Positions 50,201 to 59,237 of a stretch of DNA of 64,000 bases are shown piece after piece. The stretch's first letter is position 1; each line of letters opens with the position of its first letter. The position numbers and the translations under genes were made by a program. The DNA is from Onchidella celtica (Eukaryota > Mollusca > Gastropoda > Systellommatophora > Onchidiidae): assembly GCA_963931925.1 (NCBI GenBank), contig OZ007571.1, positions 34,288,233-34,352,232 of the forward strand, read 5' to 3'. The notes under the pieces are model-generated. The model was not told the DNA's origin, did not search any database, and saw only the letters and a list, made by a program, of their open reading frames with translations.

Positions 50201-53200
50201 ATCTGACTTATGATACCAAACTGGCAGCTGTAGTTTTCATGATAACGAAGCATGATAACTAGCCATGCCCTCCCAAGCCCTAAACAAATGGTTTCATCCT
50301 GATTGACACATATGACCAACGTCGGCATTTGGGGCAAAGATCATTTCAGAACTTGTTTCTGATTGGTATTTGATACAGACAACTCTAGATGGTGGCCAGC
50401 TCGTGAGAAAATGAGATTATATTGCAGATTTGTTGAGCAACAGTTCGCATGTCGATGTTACATCTTTTAATAGTGTGGGGAGAGCCTTTGAAAGCTTAGT
50501 CTATGTGATTCTGACCATTGGTTCACTAGTTAACATGTCCTTGTCACAATGTTTTTGATTTGGAAGAGATGCACTGAGCAATAAGATGGTAGTTACGTCT
50601 GAAAGAGGTCAGTGATCCGACGCATGAAAATATAGCTTGCGCACAGAGCGGTCAGCTTGACCATGCGGATGCCGTATTGGTATGCCCGTGCAGAGTGAAT
50701 GCATAGAAAGTCGATGCCGTATTGGTATGCTAATCGCAGGGTGAGGGTTAGAATTGTGTGTCCAGTGTGTGTTCCACACCACAGATGAGTCGAACTTGAC
50801 TAATACTTGAAGCTGGCAGATTCTGAGATTTAGAATGGTTTGTTTACTAGGTTAGTTCAAAATTCTGTTTTGCTGCGTTTAAGGGCATATGTTGCATTGA
50901 AAAGTAATATCTACATGCCACCTTTTCTAATGCATTTTATGCCCTCATATTACTTAATTAAGATGAGAGAAACCACCCAAGGATTCAGTTTGGCTTTAAC
51001 TCCAAGGTTGCTATGGTAATGGATGATATCATCTGCGATATTAGATTTTTAAACACATTTTGAAATACAGTGGAACCTGCCTAAAATGAAAGTGGATAAT
51101 AAGAAATTCTTTTTGTCAGAAAGATTTCCATGGTCCCACCGTAATCACTTTTTACTCTTTTTAAGTTTATGTCTTTACACTTAACGAAAATCACTTCACT
51201 CCATTTTAACTGATAGATTCTTCCATTTTCCTGATCAAAATAAGGTGCAGCCTAATTTGAAGTGAAAGAAAAAAGTCCAACTATGTCAGTTTCATGCCCG
51301 TCTGCTTGATGGGATGTGATTTTAAGCCAACTGCTCTTTATCCAAAATAACGTGAATACAAAATACAGTTATTGGTCCCCTGAATTTCTTAAGCAGGTTT
51401 CGTTGTTTTCATATTTGTAATATCCTATTGTTCAAATGTAATCAACATTTTCAGCACACTTTGCTAATAACAGTACATTGAAAACTATTGCAGGCAAAAT
51501 TTTCAAAAATGTACATTACTAAATGATTATGGATTTCTGGTCAACAATATTTCTAAAACAAAGAAAAAAATGTATTAAAAGATCTTAAAATATTTCTTGG
51601 GAAGTTAGCATTAGCATAATTTAAGTGGAAAAGAAACCCACTTTTTACATCAAGATCTTTCAAGAACTTGTTGAGAAATGAATTTTCTTTCGTGAAATAA
51701 GTGGAACAACTTAGAAAATGTCCACATCCATGATAACAACATTACCTACAGCATTGTCATAATGTTGCAGAATTGCCATTTTGAACAATTTATAGTTCTT
51801 AGCTGAAACTGGAAATTTCAAACATGAAAGGAAAATTGGTAAATAAGTAAGCCGTTCTGAAAATACAAAATGGACATTTTTTGCTGAAATCATGATTTCT
51901 CACTGCCACACAGCCTCTGAAGCAGTTGTCAAAGTTACAAGTGTCTTTTGTTCTTCAAGCTAATTGTAACATTTTTGGTCAAAGGGAATGACAAATTTAG
52001 TTAACCCAGCTATAGGGTATTTCTTTGCCATTTGTGGGAACCTGCATTGCATGTAATGGATTTTCTGTTTGGCAGTTTCCACTTATTCGTGGGTTTGCTG
52101 AAGTATAATGCTGGATTTGATTTGGTAATTTTTTATATTTTTTGGGGGGGGGGGCATATCATGTTCTGTGGGTAACACTTTCTTGTGTCTGTCTGTCCAT
52201 ACAGTAGGGCTCCGCTAATTTTTTAATTTTTTTTTTCTGAGACCAGTAATAGTTGATACATATGGTAGATGTTGGAAATGGGGAAGAAATTCTGCCATTA
52301 TTGTGAATTTAAAGCGGTTTGATTATTTCACTAAAAAGGATATTCCAAATCCTGCCGATTATGAAATGTACTCTTCGGATTAATTTCATATTCTTCTAAA
52401 GAATATTCACCATTTTCTTTATGTAATCTACTGCTGTGGTTTATGAAAGATGCTACAGGTGATATATTCACACACAGAGGGGGCTCTGTATTCATCAGTT
52501 TTGATACAGGGAAAGGATATAACTTCTTATTGGGCTATATTGATATGGAAGAAATGTTTTCTGGCCTTGACATATTTTTGAAGCCACACAAGTTTGGGAA
52601 ACTGTGTACAATTCATATACATGTAATGTCTACGAAAGTGATTATCTCGAGAACATACATTTTATGGGGTTAATATAATGCTTCTTTTTTTTTTCCTTTT
52701 ATTCCCAGTTCAAGGCAAAATATGGAAGGCTGCCATAGAATTAAAACCAGGTGCTCAGATGCTTAGTAACAAAGAGGATGATGGCCAGATACATTTAATT
52801 ACAATTGATGTGCCCAAAGAATATGATTTAGAGAAAGCCATTGGTGATACCTTTAAAAAGGTAAAATTTCTAGGCAACTAAGGAAATGCGCAGAGAATAA
52901 ACAATTATCAGCTTGTAGTTTTCTACATGAAGGATAGTGTCATATTCTCATTTCCATTAACCTGCTTTTCCATGTTCATTTAGTTCTTTCTTTGTCTCGT
53001 TCTTGTTGTACAAGAATGTGTGTTTGTGTTTCAACTGAAGAGAAAGAAATCTTTAATAGGTCTTGGGGTTTCAAATGTTTATTGTCAACAGATTCAAGAA
53101 ATTATGACAGTGATTATTTACACTTCAGCTGAGAAAACGTGGACTTTGCAAAAGTAGTTGAATTCTGCAGTGTGTGAAAGTGGGTGCTTGATATTTTTAC

Positions 53201-56200
53201 CTTGGATAAGTTGATGTATTCTTTGTTTTTGTTTATTTCAGTATGTCAAAGCATCATCTGCAGATAACCCAGTTGCCATTGTCCAGGTCAGAACTTTTTT
53301 TCAGTTTTATTAGTGGGATTGTTTACAAATGGCATCAAAGTCAGTGATGGATAACATAGACTGGAAGATTGTCTTTGACCATATGTTTCAGATATCCTTA
53401 GTTGTGCAGTGTTTTGCAGGAACATAATTATATATGTAAATAATTTTATGGCTTGTATTGGGGTACTTAGTCATGCAGACAAACAAATGTTTGCAATGGA
53501 TGGATTTCCGTGTACCAATAAATTTTATGACAATTTATATGTTGATTGAAAAAAATGACAAAATATTTAAAGTGAAGAGGTGGCAGTCAGTTCTTGTAAA
53601 GATTTACTTTCTCATTCATAGAATTATTTGTAAAGCCAGTTTGCAGATGTTTAATTAATTATAGTGGTATTTCAAACGGGAAACGGGTGTATATTGAAAG
53701 TGAATTTGCATATATTTACCAAATACTGTTCGAGAGCAATGCACAACTTCGCTAGTTTATGAAGCACTAAACTCCTCATTGTCATGTGAAAGTACCCAGT
53801 GGTATCTTTCTGAAAATAGATGGGACCTGACCCAGTGTAAATAATAATTGCACATTTGGTACATCAAAAATCACAATTTTGGATGAACCTCATGAATTAT
53901 TCACTTAAAATTTTTAGACACTATTTGTTGTTAAGGCTGAGATAAGCAAGAAAAGTTGAGGGCTCATATTGTGACAAAACTATATTTGAAATTTGCAGGC
54001 ATGTATTTAAATTGCAATAATGCAGCAATTAGCAGACAATGAACACAGACTAATAAATTAAACAGACTGGATGATCCCATTGTGTGACGTCACAAAACAG
54101 CGAAAGGTCATGAACCATTCGCCACATTAGATTTACGGTTGCGACCGACGCTTCAGCACAGTTACAATGCAGCGGTCGTTAAAAGTCCAGACGGTCATAA
54201 TTTATAACAATAAAAAAAAGGCAGCTGTAGACAATAAAATGAAAGGATAGGCAAGACAATGCATTATCAATACATGTACAACCAATCTTGACAAATAAAA
54301 AGAAATTTCTAATGCAGATAGAACTAAAATCGGAATTTCCCGAGCGGCGGCCACGTTGGTTATGCGGCCGCATCTCATTAACTTCCGTAAAAAACGACAC
54401 AGCCCGAAGCTTGTGTTTCCAGTCTGGTTATTTATTAGCCTGTGACAATGAAGAATAACACTGAAATTTTAGAATTTTTGGTTTCTATTTATCAGTTGAT
54501 TCTGAAATCTAGGTGTTGAACATTTTGAAACTTCAAATGAAGAATAACACTGAAAGAATAACAATGAAGAATAACACTGAAATTTTAGAATTTTTGGTTT
54601 CTATTTATCAGTTGATTCTGAAATCTAGGTGTTGAACATTTTGAAACTTCAAATGATTTTAGATCATAGTGATTTCTACAACATACAAATATACATTTTT
54701 AGACTCTTGTATAGTGACTGTGCTGTCCACCACATTCTGATGATATTTTTTTGAACAAATTATTGTGATAGTCGTTTAGCTCTTGCTCTTTGTTCTTGTG
54801 GCATATAGAAAAACATGTCTTTTACCTTCATTTTTCCAAACTTGGAAAATAATGCTGCCTAGTTTCACCAGCTTATTGTTCTTATGTCCCTTGAACACAT
54901 GTATTTTTTACAAAATTTGTATCTCTGCTTTTCATGAGGAAATAAAATCGATTTGGACACAAGAAATATAATTGATTGAAATTTTTGAAATCCAGTTTAT
55001 TTTGATAAAATTCAGTCATGGTCACCTATATTTATTGACCTGGATTTTATGATTTTATGGCACATACATTGTAAACATCAATCCTGGTAACCATGAAATT
55101 GGTTGAAACAAGCTCCGTATACTTATTGCAAACCAGGCACATATTTAGGTTCTGTAATCAACTGTATGTGCGTTGAATGGCTTTCCCACCCCTTGTTGCG
55201 ACATGAAATACATGAGATAAATTTTATTGTGACATTTCATGGTCATAAATTTCATCTGTATCATCCATCTTTGCCAGAATACAAAGTGGACTAAATTATT
55301 GGTAAATTATGTTTCCTCTCTTCATAAGTTTATTCTGTTATTGATTTCACAAAATTAAAGAATTCCATGGATACTGGAAATACAAATAGTAACACTAATC
55401 GTTAATAACGCAAAGTAATGGTAAACCAGGAGATGGCAAGCAGTTTACTGAAATTAGGCGGCAGCGGTTCGGCAAATTAGAAGTTAATACATTGGCTTTC
55501 AGATTCTTATTCTTTTATTTGTGAACAGTGTACTAGCTTCACTAATTTGGCCTTTTGGTGTCTACATCTATATCAGGAGATCAGAGGTGTTAAGTATTGT
55601 TATGTATGATATTATTGGGTCATTTATATGTAAATCAGAAATTCCAACACAGAAGTCTTTTTATTTCGTTCATTGCTGTCTTGTTTTATTTTTGAATAAG
55701 CAGAAAAATTGCTGTCCAGAAAGAGTGATCGGCCCCACAGCTTTGAAGTGCACATCACAGCAGAGCAGAGACAGTCCAATCCATTCTTTAACAAAATCAA
55801 AGGTCTCTGTTCCATTCGAACCAATGACAACTCCTGCTAGTTCAGTCATCACCAGCCTTTCTGAACAAACTATTACATTACAGATGCCGCAGAGCAAACA
55901 GAAAAAACAAGGGGCTGCATCACCCATCCTTGTAGGATCTGAACCTCAGGGCAAAATTCAGCCTTGCAAAGAGAAAAAAATCATCCCAAATAAAGTCAGG
56001 ACAAAATCAGAGCAGAAAAATATTAAAGATGCTGCAAATCATCCCAGAGAAGCTGTATTGAACTATGATAAAGGTAATGCCACACCATCAGATTGTATGG
56101 CCAGGAGATCAGCTGCAGATAATACAGTTTCCATTGTCCAGGTCAGAACTTCATTTTCAGTTTATTTGTAATGTTTTAGATTAGTTTGTAAAGCTGAATC

Positions 56201-57578
56201 ATGGCATCAAGGTCAGTGATTAGTTAGATGGATAGCATTGATTTGACGACTATCTTTGACTATCTGTCTCAAGGACCCTCAATTTGTTGGAGCATAATTT
56301 GATATGTAAAGCATTTTATGGTTTCCATCTTGGGTAACTCTGTTCAGTTTGGGACCCCTGGTGATGCAGTCAACCAGATGTTTACAGTGCATGGATTGCT
56401 TCATGCAAATTACTTTTATGACAAGAAATTATTCTGATTGTTGTGTAGTTCTTGGTGTTTTTTTATTCTTGTGGCATGCAAAAACTTTTATGTTGAGAAA
56501 AAATGAGTGGTTTTCCGTATTCTAATTTTCATACTTGTGAACAATGTACAATGTACCACCATCACATATTTAGCATTGTGATATAAATACCCTTCATCTT
56601 CATCAGTCTTATCAAGAGCTCAGAGTTAATAGGCATCGTCCTGTCTAAAATTGTTAAAAGAAAACCCATTAAAGAAATCATTTTCTTCTGTTCATTGCTG
56701 ACATCACTGTCTTGTTTTTGTTTTGTATATTCAGAAAAATGGTTGTCCACAAAGATTGATCAGTCCCACATCACAACAGAGCAAAGACAATCCAATTCAT
56801 TCTGTAACAAAATCAAAGGTCTCTGTTCCACTCGAGCCAATGACAACTCCTGCTAGTTCAGTTATCACCAGCCTTCCAGAGCAAACTATTGCATTGCAAA
56901 TGCTGCAGAACAAACAGAAAAAACAAGAGGTTGCATCACCCATCCTTGTAGGATCTGAACCTCAGGGCAAAATTCAGCCTTGCAAAGAGAAAACAGTGAT
57001 CCAGAATAAAGTCGGGACAAAATCAAAGAAAAGTATTAAAGATGCTGCAAATCATTCCAGAGAAGCTGTATTGGAATATGATAATAATAATGCCATTACA
57101 ATAGATGACAAGGTCAGGAGATCAACTGAATTTTTAGGAATTGGTGATTTGACAAATAAAGAGTCTGGAGATTGCCTTGAAGTATGCAGGAAAAATGCAA
57201 AAACAGTAGCCAAAAATTCTGATGCCAACAAAATTAAACAGCACAAACTCCAGAGACAAGTACAAACAAGTGAAACACACACAGGTATAAGAAAGCATAA
57301 ATCCATTATGCGTGGAAACACTACATTTGAGGAAGCTATTGGAATTGATTCCCCAGTCACTGCGGGAGGTGATAACAATTGTGGTCTGCGTAGATCTCGA
57401 AGAGGATGCAGAAATATCTCTCATGTCTCAGAGTCTAATAATCAAAGAGCTAGAAACACAAAGCCAGGGAGAGAAAAAGAGGAAAATACTGTGAATGAGG
57501 GAATCCAGAGCAAAAAAATGGAAACTGGACAAGGGGGAAAGAGAACTACACCTGGACCTTGCTCTGCAGAAGAGAAAG
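35234..57578 (+). CDS. SYCP2-like: SYCP2/SYCP2L-like meiotic chromosome-axis protein (5' part, 17 exons)
   Basis: In vertebrates SYCP2 is a component of meiotic chromosome axes and of the lateral elements of the synaptonemal complex; it binds SYCP3 and HORMAD proteins. Seventeen exons with GT-AG ends join without a phase conflict (2593 coding bases: 864 codons plus one base). Residues 1-300 align by eye with the ARM-like domain (EAGDYELQVCTIEFLFRL against human DAGDYDLQVGIVEALCRM; DCRNFLNIL against DCRIFLNLV; RIYSFPA against RVFTFPC). Residues 305-422 match the Spt16M-like domain (FWIDFNSGSQRLEIF against FWIDFNLGSQTLSFY). The tail is polar and disordered, with a basic cluster near 810 (LRRSRRGCR). 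The C-terminal coiled coil is not in the window. The human comparisons are from memory; distinguishing SYCP2 from SYCP2L needs a tree. Confidence 0.87.
35516..35885 (-). pseudogene. LINE pol C-terminal relic in intron 1
   Basis: The minus strand reads AEIRLEEVEMWIYRRLFKI, SNEEVLKMVGKDRSLLQTII, EKLVVSGTFEGKRT and FVTSLRKATSDETRNNAFVR, AEDSCGWQRMIGKHP. The 'EMWIYRRLLKI ... GK.R.GRQ..T ... W' layout is the tail of RTE/CFDP2-like LINE proteins. Several frameshifts and stops are present. It ends in a TTC microsatellite at 35517-35540, the likely 3' tail of the insertion. It is opposite in orientation to the host gene. Confidence 0.75.
36439..36633 (+). other. SYCP2-like: SYCP2-like exon 2
   Basis: The acceptor CATATCAG is clear. 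It encodes EESNREMKNASRAAVLEKLL and KAIQETKNEDAKAKLIKEEA, the first ARM-like helices. The donor is weak: the only in-frame GT before a stop is at CAT|GTAGCC, after a purine stretch coding KKGGGRGAH. Phase 0 in and out fits both neighbours. Failure to splice would end the protein at a TGA three codons on. Confidence 0.65.
37004..37082 (+). other. SYCP2-like: SYCP2-like exon 3
   Basis: Acceptor TTAACAG, donor GTAGAA. Encodes AFIIEDSKLKERKKSICPLI followed by LLCLDE, phase 0 to 1. Chosen because it is the only open piece in this gap that restores the phase needed by exon 4. Confidence 0.6.
37400..37479 (+). other. SYCP2-like: SYCP2-like exon 4
   Basis: Acceptor ATTGCAG, donor GTAAGTG. Encodes AFTALLNSGWQEDFFGIIDH and IIDIFM, matching human GLLTMIKQGLIQKMVAWFE in the ARM-like domain. 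Phase 1 to 0. Confidence 0.8.
38353..38377 (+). other. SYCP2-like: SYCP2-like exon 5 (25-nt microexon)
   Basis: Acceptor TTTTTCAG, donor GTAAAA. Encodes TVNDARKD; phase 0 to 1 links exons 4 and 6 exactly. Confidence 0.65.
39397..39548 (+). other. SYCP2-like: SYCP2-like exon 6
   Basis: Acceptor TTGTGCAG, donor GTAGGC. In phase it reads RSSRCLALESHHYIQIMLYI, SVQQYLILSLTEK and SPLVKFIHKIE. The helix pattern fits the ARM-like repeat (human DLLLVIHDVS ... SFVPRICSLV), but identity is low. Phase continuity on both sides is the main support. Confidence 0.55.
39591..40284. mobile_element. TIR-bracketed element containing a LINE fragment
   Basis: About 52 bases at 39591-39646 (GCGGGTATAGAGCAAAATTG, TTGTATCTCCAGTGATATGA) recur in reverse complement at 40233-40284 with only a few differences. 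A third, partial copy of the motif (GAGATACAACAATACTGC) lies at 40122-40140. The core holds a LINE tail. This is either a MITE that received a LINE insertion or a fold-back element that captured one. Confidence 0.75.
39639..40043 (+). pseudogene. LINE pol C-terminal fragment, open over 134 codons
   Basis: Reads EAWTLKKADITRLEAAEMWL, YRRLLRISWTERRTN, RRLAYIGHAARNKS, KRKQGRPPITYHDNI and RKAKDRIGWRRFCRD. This is the tail of an RTE/CFDP2-like non-LTR retrotransposon protein; the reverse transcriptase and endonuclease are missing. The frame is still open, so it is younger than the related fragment in intron 1. It lies in the intron between exons 6 and 7. Confidence 0.85.
40559..40647 (+). other. 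SYCP2-like: SYCP2-like exon 7
   Basis: Acceptor CTCCTCAG, donor GTAAGTG. Encodes ILKSFNTVLEKCSNSTKKQL and LAEDCIMEK, matching human IIKKMNAMLDKMPQDARKIL. Phase 0 to 2. Confidence 0.82.
41999..42163 (+). pseudogene. THAP-like zinc-finger N-terminal fragment
   Basis: ATG at 41999 opens MPPGCIAVDCYDRGGKDGSK and LVKFPTIRVNKGREVKELTE, ending at a stop after 54 codons. The first half of a THAP domain is recognisable: M-P-x-x-C-x4-C and F-P. The second Cys-x2-His pair and the AVPTIF-type end are absent. It could be exon 1 of a THAP gene or of a P-element-type transposase moved here, or a decayed copy. It is inside intron 7 of the SYCP2-like gene on the same strand. Confidence 0.45.
42345..42645. 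mobile_element. TTAA-flanked MITE, 301 bp
   Basis: Perfect 13-bp inverted ends CTCATTTCTCCCC / GGGGAGAAATGAG are flanked by TTAA at 42341-42344 and 42646-42649. The inside contains a GC-rich inverted pair (GGATTCCCCGTTCACGG and GGGGATCCCCCGTTCGGGG). TTAA duplication points to piggyBac mobilisation. Confidence 0.8.
43773..43807 (+). other. SYCP2-like: SYCP2-like exon 8 (35 nt)
   Basis: Acceptor TTTGACAG, donor GTAAGAGG. Encodes VLLCKVIYEAG, continuing into DYELQ of exon 9; human reads GERILDAGDYDLQ. Phase 2 to 1. Confidence 0.85.
44701..45071 (+). repeat. Interspersed repeat family A, copy 1
   Basis: Shares GTCAAAAGTTTCCCCAAGAT, TTTCCCCAGTTCGAACTTC and TATTGGCCTCCCGCGGGAGG with the reverse complement of 57785-58158. 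It is rich in short GC palindromes. No coding capacity; the class is unknown. Confidence 0.75.
45295..45790 (-). mobile_element. piggyBac-like TTAA element, second copy
   Basis: Reverse-complement copy of the element at 33690-34280. Shared pieces include CCAGATTTGCATTTGGCTGA, AACTCATTGTTTGAAGG, AATTTCAGTTTCCTTGTCTG and ACATCACATGAGAATCACAT. One end is TTAACTCATT at 45291; the other end is decayed. It sits in intron 8. Confidence 0.65.
46283..46425 (+). other. SYCP2-like: SYCP2-like exon 9
   Basis: Acceptor CTTTCAG, donor GTAAGTCC. Encodes DYELQVCTIEFLFRLVPRSL, RQDYLRSF and FAQFLNIQDNKFET, a strong match to the late ARM-like domain. Phase 1 to 0. Confidence 0.92.
47128..47183 (+). other. SYCP2-like: SYCP2-like exon 10
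   Basis: Acceptor ACATTTAG, donor GTATTT. Encodes DCRNFLNILNMQKTYGSN, against human DCRIFLNLVNGMLGDK. Phase 0 to 2. Confidence 0.92.
48179..48224 (+). other. SYCP2-like: SYCP2-like exon 11
   Basis: Acceptor TAATCCAG, donor GTATGG. Encodes RIYSFPADLVKLDGEK, against human RVFTFPCLSAFLDKYE: the hinge between the ARM-like and Spt16M-like domains. Phase 2 to 0. Confidence 0.92.
48796..48900 (+). other. SYCP2-like: SYCP2-like exon 12
   Basis: Acceptor ATTTTCAG, donor GTTTGC. Encodes LHKPADEGYDKFWIDFNSGS and QRLEIFCEPN, with the near-invariant FWIDFN block of the Spt16M-like domain. Phase 0 to 0. Confidence 0.95.
49814..49889 (+). other. SYCP2-like: SYCP2-like exon 13
   Basis: Acceptor ATTTAAAG, donor GTAAAT. 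Encodes QSQSQEQLWETICIWIHDVK and KYTCA, against human HQWEAVTVPEEKVQIYSI. Phase 0 to 1. Confidence 0.85.
49970..50747. mobile_element. TTAA-associated non-autonomous element, 0.8 kb
   Basis: The left end TTAA-TGCTCACCCTGCCCGC and the right end, read in reverse, CTAA-CCCTCACCCTGCGATT share TCACCCTGC. GATGCCGTATTGGTATGC occurs twice near the right end (50668 and 50713). GC content and CpG differ from the surrounding intron. The superfamily assignment (piggyBac) is tentative. Confidence 0.45.
52709..52860 (+). other. SYCP2-like: SYCP2-like exon 14
   Basis: Acceptor ATTCCCAG, donor GTAAAA. Encodes VQGKIWKAAIELKPGAQMLS and DVPKEYDLEKAIGDTFKK, the last strands and helix of the Spt16M-like domain. 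Phase 1 to 0. Confidence 0.85.
53242..53286 (+). other. SYCP2-like: SYCP2-like exon 15, first copy of the duplicated 'ADNxVxIVQ' exon
   Basis: Acceptor TATTTCAG, donor GTCAGAAC. Encodes YVKASSADNPVAIVQ. The same end with the same donor, ADNTVSIVQ|GTCAGAAC, closes exon 16, and the two introns that follow are related. Confidence 0.8.
54445..54660. repeat. 116-bp tandem duplication in intron 15
   Basis: The segment starting ACAATGAAGAATAACACTGA at 54445 repeats at 54561 almost without change to ATTTTGAAACTTCAAATGA. The closeness implies a recent duplication. Confidence 0.95.
55704..56141 (+). other. SYCP2-like: SYCP2-like exon 16, fused exon made by tandem duplication
   Basis: Acceptor AATAAGCAG, donor GTCAGAAC; 146 codons, phase 0 to 0. 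Residues KNCCPERVIGPT to MARRS repeat in exon 17. The last ten codons (AADNTVSIVQ) repeat the end of exon 15. So exon 16 is the first copy of the long linker exon fused to a second copy of exon 15. It holds one SKVSVPFEPMTTP segment at about 55797-55838. Confidence 0.85.
56735..57578 (+). other. SYCP2-like: SYCP2-like exon 17, second copy of the linker exon plus unique tail
   Basis: Acceptor GTATATTCAG, donor GTATGT; 281 codons plus one base. The first 130 codons (KNGCPQRLISPTS to VRRS) duplicate exon 16. The rest is a unique, Lys/Glu/Asn-rich disordered region with a basic patch GLRRSRRGCRN. It holds the second SKVSVPLEPMTTP segment at about 56813-56851. Later exons must lie beyond the window. 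Confidence 0.87.
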
Positions 57579-57784
57579 GTATGTGATGCTGGTTTCAGCA
57601 GAGATGATCTGCTGAAAAAGAAAAAGAAAGTGTCCTCATGCCTCTTCAATTTAATGAAAAGATAATTATGCTGACATTCGAAAAAACCAGATGAAGATTT
57701 CTTCATAATTCAAATGCTGAAGTGAAAGTAAAACTGCATGCAAGACTTGTATTATATCAAGAATGGTGCCATCCTAGTCAAGTA

Positions 57785-58158
57785 GGTGATTTTAGCCCTC
57801 ATCCTGCAGGAGGCCACTATAGTGTCCTCCCTCACACAACACACAAGGCAGGCAAGGCCGCTATTGTGTCCCACATTTTGCAACTCGGGTCCTGCGGGAG
57901 GCCCCTTTAGTGTATGGCAATGCAACGTCTCCTGTTTGTTTACTTGGTTGCTCCCACTGATTCCCCCATTCTCTTTTTTTCCTGCTAATTGTGCTTCTTT
58001 ATTTGTTCTGCCACCCCTACTATATCTAACAAATGGTATCATCTGATTACGGTGAAAGATAGTAACTATTCGTCATACCCATGTAATAGTGCTGACAGTT
58101 GAAGTTTGAACTGGGGAAAATCTAGGGGAAACTTTTGATTTGATGCTGATTGTCATCT
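57785..58158 (-). repeat. Interspersed repeat family A, copy 2 (inverted)
   Basis: On the minus strand it matches 44701-45071, including AAAAGTTTCCCCTAGATTTT, GGGCCTCCCGCAGGAC and ACACTATAGTGGCCTCCTGC. It lies in the intron after exon 17. Confidence 0.75.
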
Positions 58159-58159
58159 A

Positions 58160-59237
58160 TACTCAAGATGATAAGAAAGAGGCCATCTGCTTATTTGAGA
58201 AGCCATTCTGTGTGTAATTATATATGAATTCTAATGTAATATCAGGGGGGAATGCCGCATAAGGGTGAAATATCATTGAAACCACAGAAAAACTGTGGGG
58301 TCGCAACTTTTTCTTTTTGCCCAATTTTGACGCTGCATAAAGGTGTCTGTCCATAGGTTTTTTCATTGGGGAAAACTGGGAGAAAATGACCAACTTTGTT
58401 GTTGATCATCGTCTTCATTTGATGTGGTAATTAGCAAGATTTTCTGTTGCTTTGGTTAAACAACTTTAAAGTACATGTATGTACTGCACGCAATCGAAAT
58501 TAAATCTCTTGCCAAAGACAAATCTCTTGCCAAAGTCATTAAGAAGATTATGATTAGAAAACAAAAATAATGGAGGTCAGGCCTAATAACAGTGGAGGAG
58601 GGAGAAGGCATTGTTATGATATATGTAGTTAGTGCTTTAAGCCTGTTTAATTCTAGCCTGAGATATTGCAGTTTATAGAGGTGGGGGTGAGTCCTGAACA
58701 ATGGCGGAAATCCCGAGAAAACCGCGGTTAAAGATCAGGCTCAACATAAAAGAGCTAGATACCTACCTCAGACCTGATTTTAATCACTTTAGACTTAAAA
58801 TCTGCTCATATAATAACGTTTTCTAGTTCAGAAATGGATAAACATTCCATTTCCACAATAAATAAAAAAAATCGATACCCCCCCCAAACAAGTTCAACTC
58901 CCGATTTCTCTGGTTCAAGCCCAACGACAAGTGTCTCATTCTGAGTGGCCCACCAGTCATATGGCCTAAATTAGGACAAAAAAAGCACAGACTTCTGTTT
59001 TGAACAGAATGTAAATGTAGATCATTCTGTGTTACGAGCCTTCTATTTAACAATAAAAGTTATTGTATCTCATCAAAAGTACTTTATTCAAATATTATTA
59101 TAGGGGCCATTTATGATTAATCTAGCATACATTTGTTATTGCATGCTAACGTGAATACGAAATACGTGATCAATAATTACCCGGCTACTGAGGTTAGCGG
59201 CAAGACGCAAACAGTCAACTGACTAGCCATAAGTATC
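58160..59237. other. Intron sequence, no exon seen
   Basis: Between repeat copy 2 and the LTR element. A short direct repeat (AAATCTCTTGCCAAAG, twice at about 58502-58536) is the only structure noticed. Confidence 0.5.

Noticed and set aside
57722-58046. Short plus-strand open frames
   Set aside because: They fall on interspersed repeat family A, which is non-coding in its other copy.
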